Assembly: GCA_965214235.1 (NCBI GenBank)
Contig: CBDCBH010000003.1
Span: 1 to 64,000 of the forward strand
DNA length: 64,000 nucleotides
Origin: Ilyomonas sp965214235
GTDB taxonomy: Bacteria > Bacteroidota > Bacteroidia > Chitinophagales > Chitinophagaceae
Direction: 5' to 3'
Shown: positions 8,363-15,876 of the stretch, piece after piece
Layout: every line of letters begins with the position of its first letter
Position numbering within the stretch: position 1 is the first letter of the stretch
Translations under genes and position numbers: made by a program
Notes under the pieces: model-generated
Database searches by the model: none
What the model saw: the letters and a program-made list of their open reading frames with translations, nothing else
What the model was told of the DNA's origin: nothing

Positions 8363-9586
8363 ATGTATGAATTTTTCAGTCATCTTTTTGATACGCAAGG
8401 CTGGGTTGCCAGATGGGTTTGCGGAAGATGGACACCGCAATTAGGATGGACTTATATCGTTTCAAGTTTGCTTATCGGGTTGGCTTATTTCGCCATTCCT
8501 TTTATTTTGTTTCGTTTCATCAGGAAGCGGAAAGATATTGTTCCTTTCAACGGTATTTTCTGGTTGTTTATACTTTTTATTTTCTCTTGTGGCGTTACTC
8601 ACTTTGCCGACGCCACTATGTTTTGGTATCCTGCTTACCGCTTTTCGGCAAGCATACTTTTTATAACAGCAGTAGTATCGTGGGTGGCTGTTTTTGGTTT
8701 GTTTACAATAGTTCCGGCAGCTTTAAAATTTAAGTCGCCTATGCAGTTGGAAGAAATCATCAGGCAACGAACCGACGACCTTGCAAAGAAAAATGAAGAG
8801 TTGTTATTGTTGAACGAACAGTTGCATGCAGCAAATGAAAAAACGGAAATACTGATGCACCAGAAAGATGAATTTTTAAACATCGCCAGCCATGAACTGA
8901 AAACGCCCATAACAAGCATGAAAGTAACAGTGCAAATGTTGGAAGGCATAACTGAAAATGACGAAAATAGCGCTACTATTAACTTTTTAGCCTGTAAAGC
9001 AAATAAGCAAATCAACAAATTAACCTTGTTGATAGAAGACCTGCTTGACATGACTAAAATACAAGCTGGCAAGTTGCAATTAGAAAAGAGTTCAATTGTT
9101 ATTTCAACTGCATTGCATGAATGGATAGAAGGAGCGAATTTTCATGCCGGCACGCATAAAATTATTGTTGAAACTGAAGAAGAATGCTGTATTGAAGGCG
9201 ATAAAAACAGGCTTGAACAAGTGATTGTAAACTTCTTGTCGAATGCAGTAAAATACTCGCCATACGCAGATAAAATAATTGTAAAATCGGAAAAAGAAAA
9301 CGAAGCTGTAAAAATTTCCGTTACCGACTTTGGCATTGGTATTCCGCAAAATAAACTACCTTATGTTTTTGATCGTTTTTTCAGGGCTAAGGAAGATGCT
9401 GCTTTTTCGGGCCTGGGTTTGGGCTTATATATTTCTTCTCAAATAATAAAACAACATGGCGGCACTATAGGCGTAACAAGTGAAGAAAATAAAGGCTCTT
9501 GTTTTTGGTTCACTTTGCCTTTGGCGCCTCAGCCGCCTGCTGGCGTAACGGGAGAAAATAAAAAAGCCGGTGTTGAAGTGCATTAA
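8363..9586 (+). CDS. Membrane sensor histidine kinase with an ethylene-receptor-like N-terminal domain
   Basis: A 407-residue kinase counted from the ATG at 8363 (an in-frame GTG lies at 8351). Three transmembrane helices cover about 28-120. In helices one and two it shares LAYFAIP and CGVTH with the plant ETR1 blocks IAYFSIP and CGATH: Y42, I45, P46, C76 and H80 align with ETR1 Tyr32, Ile35, Pro36, Cys65 and His69, the last two being the copper ligands of the ethylene site. The position of ETR1 Asp25 is a serine (S35). A coiled linker (130-170) leads to the HisKA phosphoacceptor H177 (ASHELKTP), an N box (NFLSNAVKYSP), and G boxes (DFGIGIP, GLGLGLY). No response regulator is adjacent. Signal identity is inferred, not shown. 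Confidence 0.88.
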   Translation: MYEFFSHLFDTQGWVARWVCGRWTPQLGWTYIVSSLLIGLAYFAIPFILFRFIRKRKDIVPFNGIFWLFILFIFSCGVTHFADATMFWYPAYRFSASILFITAVVSWVAVFGLFTIVPAALKFKSPMQLEEIIRQRTDDLAKKNEELLLLNEQLHAANEKTEILMHQKDEFLNIASHELKTPITSMKVTVQMLEGITENDENSATINFLACKANKQINKLTLLIEDLLDMTKIQAGKLQLEKSSIVISTALHEWIEGANFHAGTHKIIVETEEECCIEGDKNRLEQVIVNFLSNAVKYSPYADKIIVKSEKENEAVKISVTDFGIGIPQNKLPYVFDRFFRAKEDAAFSGLGLGLYISSQIIKQHGGTIGVTSEENKGSCFWFTLPLAPQPPAGVTGENKKAGVEVH

Positions 9587-9651
9587 AATTAAAACGCTTC
9601 TTCGGTTTTAAAATTTCTTTTCTTTGTTTTCAATTATCAAATCAATTCCTC

Positions 9652-10467
9652 ATGTCATATAATTTGTTACAAGGAAAAAAAGGGATCATTTTTGGTGCAT
9701 TAAACGAACAATCCATTGCCTGGAAAATTGCTCAAAAATGTTACGAAGAAGGCGCGCAAATTGTGTTAACCAACGCTCCCATTGCCATGCGCATGGGCGA
9801 GATAAACAACCTTGCCAAAGAATGTGGCGATGCGCCTGTAATTGCCGCCGATGTTACCAGCAACGATGACATGAAAAATCTTATCACCAAAAGCATGGAG
9901 CATTTTGGCGGACAGGTGGATTTTATTTTACACAGCGTAGGCATGAGCATGAACATGCGTAAAAACAATTCTTATACAAATCTTAATTACGACTTTACTC
10001 ATAAAACGATGGACATTTCTGCCATCAGTCTGCATCGCTTGCTGCAACTGTGTTTCAACATGAACGCAATAAAAGAATGGGGTAGTGTTGTAGCCTTAAC
10101 TTATATTGCTGCACAGCGTGTGTTTCCCGATTATAACGAAATGGCAGATGCGAAATCTTTCCTTGAAAGCATAGCACGCAGCTTTGGTTATCAGTATGCA
10201 AAAAAAAACAAAGTGCGCGTGAATACGGTGTCGCAATCGCCAACCCGAACCACAGCTGGCAGCGGCGTAAAAGGCTTTGAGGGCTTTATTAATTATGCCG
10301 AAAAAATGAGTCCGTTAGGCAACGCAACGGCAGAAGATTGCGCGAACTATTGCGTTACTTTATTTAGCGATTTAACACGCATGGTAACGATGCAAAATTT
10401 ATATCATGATGGTGGTTTTTCTTTTACAGGAGTTACTGCCGAAGTAATTGAACAAATGGAAAAGTAG
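9652..10467 (+). CDS. fabI: Enoyl-[acyl-carrier-protein] reductase (NADH) FabI
   Basis: A 271-residue short-chain dehydrogenase-like enzyme that performs the last reduction in each round of type II fatty acid elongation. The N-terminal cofactor motif is the FabI variant (GIIFGALNEQSIAWKIA) rather than the usual TGxxxGxG. The catalytic set is Y151, Y161 and K168 with the spacing of E. coli Tyr146, Tyr156 and Lys163. The C-terminal half has SQSPTRTTAGSG, the substrate-binding loop, and YHDGGFSFTG. The length is normal. A perfect 10-bp hairpin lies 87 bases after the stop. Confidence 0.94.
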   Translation: MSYNLLQGKKGIIFGALNEQSIAWKIAQKCYEEGAQIVLTNAPIAMRMGEINNLAKECGDAPVIAADVTSNDDMKNLITKSMEHFGGQVDFILHSVGMSMNMRKNNSYTNLNYDFTHKTMDISAISLHRLLQLCFNMNAIKEWGSVVALTYIAAQRVFPDYNEMADAKSFLESIARSFGYQYAKKNKVRVNTVSQSPTRTTAGSGVKGFEGFINYAEKMSPLGNATAEDCANYCVTLFSDLTRMVTMQNLYHDGGFSFTGVTAEVIEQMEK

Positions 10468-10553
10468 CTTTGAGTTTTGAAATTATTTATTATTTAGAAA
10501 AGGTATTTGGTTTGTTGGTTGTGTTCTTACATGTATGATAGCTAAGTTTTCTG

Positions 10554-10577
10554 TTGGTCAGTGTCTTCACTGACCAA
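10554..10577 (+). terminator. Stem-loop terminator-like palindrome after fabI
   Basis: TTGGTCAGTG at 10554-10563 and CACTGACCAA at 10568-10577 form a perfect 10-bp stem with a TCTT loop. A T-rich stretch follows. It can serve fabI, although the perfect palindrome could also be a dispersed repeat. Confidence 0.55.
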
Positions 10578-10732
10578 ATATTTCTTTTTTGGTTTGTGGG
10601 GGCACTATAGCTGTTCGGAAGAAGTTTACAGTTTGTTATCCTCTTCTCTTACTTTTTTATGGATGAAATAAATACTTTTTGATGGCATCCATGAGAATAG
10701 TTCTCTTGATAGAAAAAAGTAACAAAAAAGAT

Positions 10733-10768
10733 CAAGGACGGCATCATCGCTCCGCGCATCCGTCCTTG
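10733..10768. repeat. Inverted repeat (9-bp arms) in the fabI-holA gap
   Basis: CAAGGACGG (10733-10741) is the exact complement of CCGTCCTTG (10760-10768), with an 18-base GC-rich loop. No gene end is close, so this does not look like a simple terminator. Confidence 0.5.
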
Positions 10769-11075
10769 CCTCCGCACCTTGCGTGTAACGCAGTAACAAA
10801 TTTGTGAAATGATTAAGCACAATTTTTCTTCCTAACACCTATGGTGGGGACACAAACCGATAGTGCCGCTGCCTTGCTTACTTTGTCCATCATACATTCC
10901 GGAACACTACGTATTTGTTTAATCAGACCTTTTTAATTAATGACAATAATTAAGCTTTTACAGATAGCCCAAATAAAGGACAAGACGTACAAGTGAGTGA
11001 CACAACGATGCCCAACCGGAGTTATAAAAGCAAGTAAAAGAAAACCGCTTTTGTATTTTAAAAAAACGAAACTCA

Positions 11076-11117
11076 CAACTGACGGCTGATAGCTGATAGC
11101 TCCTACCTCCTACCTTT
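11076..11117 (+). repeat. Heptameric repeat tract upstream of holA
   Basis: Six units with a strict 7-base period: CAACTGA, CGGCTGA, TAGCTGA, TAGCTCC, TACCTCC, TACCTTT. The last unit supplies the TACCTTTG that reads as a -7 promoter box for holA. The CGGCTGA/TAGCTGA units recur in the tract inside ribF. Confidence 0.7.
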
Positions 11118-11118
11118 G
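11111..11118 (+). promoter_or_regulatory. Possible -7 box of holA formed by repeat sequence
   Basis: TACCTTTG matches TAnnTTTG and ends four bases before the holA ATG, so transcription would begin at or next to the start codon. No TTG is seen at the expected -33 distance, which lowers confidence. Confidence 0.4.
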
Positions 11119-11122
11119 CGCA

Positions 11123-12121
11123 ATGTCTGCCGAAAGCATTATTAACGATTGGAAGAAAGGAATTTTCAAACCCATTTATTGGTTGGAAGGAGAGGAATCT
11201 TATTTCATTGATGAAGTGATGAAATATGCCGAGCATCACATTTTAAACGAAAGCGAAACGAGCTTTAATCTTACTGTTTTTTATGGTAAAGATGCCGAAT
11301 GGGCTTCGGTTGTAACTGCTTGTCGCCGCTACCCGATGTTTGCCGAGCGGCAAGTAGTTTTATTGAAAGAAGCGCAGCACATGCGCGATTTGGACAGGCT
11401 TGAAAACTATGTTGAAAAGCCTTTGCCATCAACGATTCTGGTGATTGGCTATAAAGATAAAAAGCTGGATGCCCGCACCAAGTTTTCAAAATTTATTAAA
11501 AAAAATGGCGAGATAGCAACCAGTGCAAAATTAAAAGATTATGAACTGCCTGCCTGGACAAGCAGCTACATACAGCAGCAGGGTTTATCCGTTACTCATA
11601 AAGGCTTGCAAATGCTGGTGGATAACATTGGCAGCGACCTTTCGCGCATTGTGAATGAGATTCATAAATTAGTCATCAACCTCAAAGGCAGAAAAAGTAT
11701 TACCGAAGAAGACATTGAGCAATACATTGGCATCAGCAAAGAATACAATGCCTTTGAATTGCAGGATGCGCTGGCGAAAAAAGAGGTGGCAAAAGCGGTT
11801 CGCATCATTCAATATTTTGCACATAACCCCAAAGCCGGACCCATTCAATTGGTGCTGCCAACGCTGTACAATTATTTTAGTAAGGTATATGCCATTTATG
11901 CATTGGAAGATAAAAGCGAGAAGAAAGTAGCGTCTTTGTTTTATAACAATTTTTATGCAGCAAAGCAGGCGTTGCAAACATCGGCATTGTATGAGTATGC
12001 AGGCATTGAGAAAGTATTGCTGTTATTGCATCACTACAACTTAAGAAGCATTGGCATTGATGATACCGGAACCGATGATGCCGAACTAATGAAAGAGCTG
12101 GTGATGAAAATGATGAGCTGA
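11123..12121 (+). CDS. holA: DNA polymerase III subunit delta
   Basis: A 332-residue clamp-loader subunit that opens the sliding clamp. The N-terminal segment (IINDWKKGIFKPIYWLEGEESYFIDEV) is the standard HolA opening, with the Y.L.GEE.Y motif near 18-26. Further markers are YPMFAERQVVLLKEA and the C-terminal helical domain with YNAFELQDALAKK and LRSIGID. The length is normal. The ATG at 11123 is preferred because conserved sequence begins within the first ten residues. It is convergent with ribF; the stops are 30 bases apart. Confidence 0.9.
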   Translation: MSAESIINDWKKGIFKPIYWLEGEESYFIDEVMKYAEHHILNESETSFNLTVFYGKDAEWASVVTACRRYPMFAERQVVLLKEAQHMRDLDRLENYVEKPLPSTILVIGYKDKKLDARTKFSKFIKKNGEIATSAKLKDYELPAWTSSYIQQQGLSVTHKGLQMLVDNIGSDLSRIVNEIHKLVINLKGRKSITEEDIEQYIGISKEYNAFELQDALAKKEVAKAVRIIQYFAHNPKAGPIQLVLPTLYNYFSKVYAIYALEDKSEKKVASLFYNNFYAAKQALQTSALYEYAGIEKVLLLLHHYNLRSIGIDDTGTDDAELMKELVMKMMS

Positions 12122-12151
12122 TTATGGGTAGCGAATAAATATAATTGACGA

Positions 12152-13180
12152 TTAGCCATTAAAGATTTTCAATGTAGCTTCTTTATCTTTTGCAAGGTTT
12201 TCTTTTAATGCATCAAGCCCATCAAACTTTTCTTCGGCACGCAAATAATGCTTCACAATAATGCGCAATGTTTCGCCATAAATTTCTTTATCCCAATTAA
12301 AAATATTCACTTCAATTGTGCGCTTTGTGCCATTTACTGTGGGGTTTAAACCAATGCTCATCATGCCTTGTAAAGTATGAGGTGTGAGATATGAAGTTTG
12401 GGGTAAAACCAAACTTGTTCGTTGTGATGCCTTACGGCTAATGGCTGACGGCTGATAGCCGATAGTTGATAGCTCCTGACCTAAACCCCACACCTCAACT
12501 GCATAAATACCATTGCCGGGAACCAACTTTTCTTCATCTTCAATTTCAATATTCGCGGTGGGGTAACCAAGCGTTCTGCCAAGTTGTTTGCCTTTTACAA
12601 CCGTACCTTCAAAAAAATAATTGTAGCTTAAAAAACGGTTTGCTGTTGCAACATCGCTGTTTAACAAAGCGCTTCTTATTTTGGTAGAAGAAACAATCAC
12701 TTCATTTAATATTTGTTCAGGTATTTCTTTTACAACAAAATTTAATTTTTGTCCCCATTCTTCCAGCAAATGATAATCGCCCGCCCGTTCTTTTCCAAAC
12801 TTATGGTCGTAACCAATAATGATGGTATGAGGATGAAATTTTTGAACTAAAAAATAACGAATATATTCTTCGGCGGTTTGGTTAGCAAAAGCTTCATCAA
12901 AAGAAATGATTACCAAATGATTAATTTGAAGCTCTTGCAGCAACTCTATTTTTTCATCCAAAGTAGTAAGTATGGGAACCGGTGACTGACCTTCGCGAAC
13001 CACTTTGCGCGGATGCGGATGAAAAGTAATGATGACGGTTTCACCATCAACTTTGTCGGCTTCGTTTTTTAACTGTTCAATAATTTTACGATGTCCGGCA
13101 TGAACGCCATCAAACGTGCCGATTGTAATTACGGCTTTACGAAACAGTGGTAAAAAGGATAAATTTTTGTGAACCTGCAT
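12152..13180 (-). CDS. ribF: Bifunctional riboflavin kinase / FAD synthetase with a repeat-encoded loop insertion
   Basis: A 342-residue enzyme that phosphorylates riboflavin and adenylates FMN. The N-terminal nucleotidyltransferase domain has GTFDGVHAGHRK at 21-32 and SSTKIR near 174-179; the C-terminal flavokinase domain starts around 191 with EGTVVKGKQLGRTLGYPTAN. Between IYAVEVWGLG (about 235) and GMMSIGLNPTVNGTKR (272 onward) lies an extra stretch of about 34 residues encoded by heptameric repeat sequence (12365-12476). The frame stays open and all catalytic motifs are intact, so the loop seems to tolerate the insertion. The ATG at 13180 is chosen over the longer frame because conserved sequence begins there and a -7 box ends eight bases upstream. 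It is divergent from purM. Confidence 0.93.
   Translation of the reverse strand: MQVHKNLSFLPLFRKAVITIGTFDGVHAGHRKIIEQLKNEADKVDGETVIITFHPHPRKVVREGQSPVPILTTLDEKIELLQELQINHLVIISFDEAFANQTAEEYIRYFLVQKFHPHTIIIGYDHKFGKERAGDYHLLEEWGQKLNFVVKEIPEQILNEVIVSSTKIRSALLNSDVATANRFLSYNYFFEGTVVKGKQLGRTLGYPTANIEIEDEEKLVPGNGIYAVEVWGLGQELSTIGYQPSAISRKASQRTSLVLPQTSYLTPHTLQGMMSIGLNPTVNGTKRTIEVNIFNWDKEIYGETLRIIVKHYLRAEEKFDGLDALKENLAKDKEATLKIFNG
12435..12476 (+). repeat. Heptameric repeat tract inside ribF
   Basis: Six units in strict 7-base phase: CGGCTAA, TGGCTGA, CGGCTGA, TAGCCGA, TAGTTGA, TAGCTCC. A second related run (GAGGTGT, GAGATAT, GAAGTTT) lies at about 12372-12392. Both fall within the extra loop of the RibF flavokinase domain. 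CGGCTGA and TAGCTCC are identical to units upstream of holA, 1.3 kb away. Confidence 0.72.
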
Positions 13181-13188
13181 AAGAATAA

Positions 13189-13220
13189 CAAAGATAACAC
13201 TACAACGCCCAAGCCCACAA
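13189..13220 (-). promoter_or_regulatory. Promoter of ribF
   Basis: On the minus strand TATCTTTG (13189-13196) matches TAnnTTTG and TTG (13218-13220) lies 21 bases further upstream. Transcription would begin about four bases before the ATG at 13180, leaving almost no leader. Confidence 0.6.
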
Positions 13221-13264
13221 CCACTAACGAGGAGGTGAGAAGCAGTAAAACAATTAGCAACCGT

Positions 13265-13272
13265 TACATTTG
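13265..13272 (+). promoter_or_regulatory. -7 box of purM
   Basis: TACATTTG matches TAnnTTTG and lies 19 bases before the purM ATG at 13292. No clear -33 TTG is seen. Together with the ribF promoter it fills the short divergent gap. Confidence 0.5.
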
Positions 13273-13291
13273 CCAACATTTAATTTTTGCG

Positions 13292-14524
13292 ATGTTTACG
13301 AATGATAATCATCTTTCTTACTTCCCTTCTGCAGATAAGAGTTTTGGCGGCAGCATGTATTCAAAGCGCGGCGTATCGGCGCAAAAAGAAGAAGTACATG
13401 CCGCGATACAAAACTTAGATGCCGGTTTGTATAAACATGCGTTTTGTAAAATGTATCCTGATTTTATTGGCGGCGATGAAAACTTTGTAAATATTATGCA
13501 CGCCGATGGTGCCGGAACCAAAAGTATTCTGGCTTATTTGTATTGGAAAGAAACCGGCGATGCAAGTGTGTGGAAAGGCATTGCGCAAGATGCCATTGCC
13601 ATGAATTTAGATGATTTGCTTTGTGTAGGCGTATATGATAATTTATTGTTTTCGTCCACCATTGACCGCAATAAAAAACTGATACCTGGTGAAGTGCTGA
13701 AAGCCATTATTGATGGCACACAGGAATTTTTTAATGTAGTGCAAACGTTTGGTGTAAACATTCATTATCTCGGTGGCGAAACAGCGGATGTAGGCGATGT
13801 GGTGCGCACCATTGCTGTGAACGGAACCATGATGGCAAGACAACAAAAAAGCAAACTAATAACCAATGAAAAAATAAAAGCCGGTGATGTGATTGTTGGC
13901 TTCGCTTCGTTCGGGCAAACCATTTATGAAAAGGAATATAACAGTGGATTGGGAAGTAACGGACTCACCAGCGCAAGGCACGATGTTTTAAATAAATATT
14001 ATGCTGAAAATTTTCCCGAAACCTTTGAGGCTTCCTTGCCTGATGAAGTGGTATATATTGGTAAAAACAAACTTACTGATGGCTTACCCATTAACAATCA
14101 ACAAGTAACAATAGGCAAGCTGTTGTTAAGCCCGACACGCACGTATGCACCGCTTATGAAACAGTTGCTGGATGCGCATTTCGAAGATATTTACGGTGCA
14201 ATTCATTGCAGTGGCGGCGGACAAACAAAGTGCATGAAATACCTGCCTTCTACTATGAAAGTGGTAAAAAATAATCTGTTTTCACCACCGCCGATTTTTA
14301 ATTTAATTCAACACAACTCCGGTGCTGATAACAGAGAGATGTACCAGGTGTTTAACATGGGGCACCGGCTTGAAATTTTTACAAATGAACAAGCTGCAGA
14401 AAGCATGATTGCAATAGCGGAAGAATTAAATATTGAAGCGAAAATTATCGGGTACACAGAAACTTCTGATCAAATGAAATTAGAACTGATAAAAGGTGAT
14501 GAAGTGATTGAATACATGTACTAA
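13292..14524 (+). CDS. purM: Phosphoribosylformylglycinamidine cyclo-ligase (AIR synthase)
   Basis: A 410-residue enzyme of the PurM fold that closes the imidazole ring in purine synthesis using ATP. Visible markers are the N-terminal lobe with VNIMHADGAGTKS (D/G-rich nucleotide segment near 68-80), QDAIAMNLDDLLCVGV, HYLGGETADVGDVV, and the C-terminal GAIHCSGGGQTKC and QVFNMGHRLEIF. It is longer than the 340-350 residues of E. coli PurM, as usual for the Bacteroidota version. The ATG at 13292 is preferred; upstream in-frame codons would overlap the ribF promoter and start. A strong bidirectional terminator follows. Confidence 0.92.
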   Translation: MFTNDNHLSYFPSADKSFGGSMYSKRGVSAQKEEVHAAIQNLDAGLYKHAFCKMYPDFIGGDENFVNIMHADGAGTKSILAYLYWKETGDASVWKGIAQDAIAMNLDDLLCVGVYDNLLFSSTIDRNKKLIPGEVLKAIIDGTQEFFNVVQTFGVNIHYLGGETADVGDVVRTIAVNGTMMARQQKSKLITNEKIKAGDVIVGFASFGQTIYEKEYNSGLGSNGLTSARHDVLNKYYAENFPETFEASLPDEVVYIGKNKLTDGLPINNQQVTIGKLLLSPTRTYAPLMKQLLDAHFEDIYGAIHCSGGGQTKCMKYLPSTMKVVKNNLFSPPPIFNLIQHNSGADNREMYQVFNMGHRLEIFTNEQAAESMIAIAEELNIEAKIIGYTETSDQMKLELIKGDEVIEYMY

Positions 14525-14545
14525 AACATTGTTCACTTTTTGAAT

Positions 14546-14587
14546 AAAAACAAAAGCAGCGTAATGAACTACGCTGCTTTTGTTTTT
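14546..14587. terminator. Bidirectional intrinsic terminator between purM and the TonB_C segment
   Basis: A perfect 18-bp stem: the arm at 14546-14563 (A5 C A4 GCAGCGTA) pairs with 14570-14587 (TACGCTGC T4 G T5) around an ATGAAC loop. An A-rich left arm and a T-rich right arm give U tracts for both convergent transcripts. Confidence 0.92.
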
Positions 14588-14596
14588 ATCATTAAA

Positions 14597-14887
14597 TTAA
14601 TGACCTTCTTCAACCTGAAAGGTGATGGTTTGTTTGGCTTCTGCGGTAACGGTTTTTCCGTTTTGCTTTGCCGGAATCAAATTGGGGCCATCTTTTATGA
14701 TCCGTACTGCTTCTGCTTCTGTACCATAACCAGGATCCTTCATAGCTTTTACGTTTGAGACATTTCCGTTGCCATCTACAATAAAAGAAACAATGACTTT
14801 ATAGGTTCCGGCAGGCGCGCCATGACTTGCAGGTATTTCAGATTTTATATTGTGTTGCAAATATTTTATCCATGCTTCTTTACCGCC
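14597..14887 (-). pseudogene. TonB C-terminal domain segment of the split BlaR1-like sensor
   Basis: About 96 residues in the third reading frame of the sensor gene. The frame begins GGKEAWIKYL and continues HNIKSEIPASHGAPAGTYKV, VSFIVDGNGNVSNVKA, GYGTEAEAVRIIKDG and TFQVEEGH, a complete TonB_C domain. Upstream in the same frame the expected PSFPGG linker is split, with PSFP in the amidase frame and GG in this one, so a -1 shift at 14887-14893 (T TTC CCG) joins them exactly. It has no start codon of its own that fits the family. It is either the end of a frameshifted single protein or part of a decayed gene. Confidence 0.75.
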
Positions 14888-15876
14888 GGGAAAGAGGGTG
14901 ATGTTTGTACAGGATCGGTTAGAGTATCAGTTTCAGGTGTGTCATAAGAGGAGCTTGTATTTTTTACATCATTCACATTTTTCGATTCAAGTTCAAACAC
15001 ACCATTCTTTGCATACATGCCATATTTTTTCATAGCGGCATTCCCTGTTAAGAAGGCACCTGAAAATGTATGTGCCTTCATTAGCAAATTCGAATCGTTT
15101 GTGTCGATTACTTTTCCATCTAAAATTACAAGTATAGAATCCTTTTTATGCGACGTAAACATTCGCTTATCTCCATTTATGATTAGAGAAGTTATTTTTA
15201 CTGGAGTAGTGTCAGCAATAGTTTTGTTTTGAGGGTTTATCAGATCGTTTTTAAAGACTTTAGCAGAAGTGTTTTTATCTGCATTCGCAAAGCCCACAAC
15301 GCCTTCTAAAATATCTCTTGCCAGTTCTACTATTTTACTGTTGTTACTTAATTCTTTTACATTGGCAGGGTTGTTCATGTAACCACATTCAATAAGCGCA
15401 ACAGGATAAGGATTTTGGTCAAGTACATAAATACCTAATTGTTTCCGCTGCGATAAGTTCTTATTTATTTGAAAATTCTTTTTTACATTTTGCAATAAAC
15501 TCGAGCCTAATAAACAGCTCTGTTGATACACATTCGATTTTTCATTTCGGGTAACAAAAACATCTACTTCATTCTTGCTGGTTTGTTGTTCATCATTGTT
15601 GTTTACATGAACGGAAATGCAGGCATCCGGCTGAACGTTTTTAATATAATCCATTCTATCCTGCAATTGAAGGGCTTCATCTTTTGTTCTGGTCATTTTA
15701 ACCATAATGCCATATTCGGGCGCCAACTCTTCTATTTTTTTTGCGATCAATAAATTGATGTCTTTTTCATTTATACCATTTATACTCACTGCTCCATTAT
15801 CATTTCCTCCATGACCTGCATCCACTACCAAAACAAACGGTGCACTTGTATGGATGGCTGTTGTGCGAGATTCATC
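14866..15876 (-). pseudogene. N-acetylmuramoyl-L-alanine amidase (Amidase_3) segment of the split BlaR1-like sensor
   Basis: An open segment of about 336 codons in a different frame from the M56 segment. It has the four functional positions of zinc amidases that cut the peptidoglycan lactyl-amide bond: DAGHGG (His), NEKDIN (Glu), SVHVNN (His) and ALIECGYMNNP (Glu). The domain covers roughly the first 210 residues, followed by a linker region of lower conservation. It has no ATG before the conserved VVDAGHGG motif other than the M directly in front of it. A -1 shift on A AAA AAG (15876-15882) would continue the M56 frame into KKDESRTTAIHTSAPFVLVV, so this looks like the middle domain of one protein. 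Confidence 0.78.
14887..14893 (-). other. T TTC CCG slippery-type heptamer at the amidase/TonB_C frame junction
   Basis: Zero-frame codons read TCT TTC CCG GCG. A -1 slip re-pairs TTT and CCC and continues GGC GGT AAA GAA, giving the conserved linker PSFPGGKEAW. The pattern fits X_XXY_YYZ. A one-base deletion in the T3, C3 or G2 run would give the same picture. Confidence 0.45.

Larger units (their letters stand above)
10468..11122. other. 655-bp gene-free region with several inverted repeats
   Basis: No convincing coding frame is present. It holds a perfect 10-bp hairpin (10554-10577), a 9-bp inverted repeat (10733-10768), a small GCGT/ACGC hairpin (10781-10791), and inverted matches between GGTTTGTGGGGGCACTAT near 10590 and the complement of the ACACAAACCGATAGTGCC segment near 10850, which may bound an eroded repeat element. 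The right end (11076-11117) is a heptameric repeat tract that runs into the holA start. Confidence 0.55.

Noticed and set aside
10626..10838. A 70-codon minus-strand frame in the fabI-holA gap
   Set aside because: It runs through inverted repeats, has no protein-like composition and no conserved motif.
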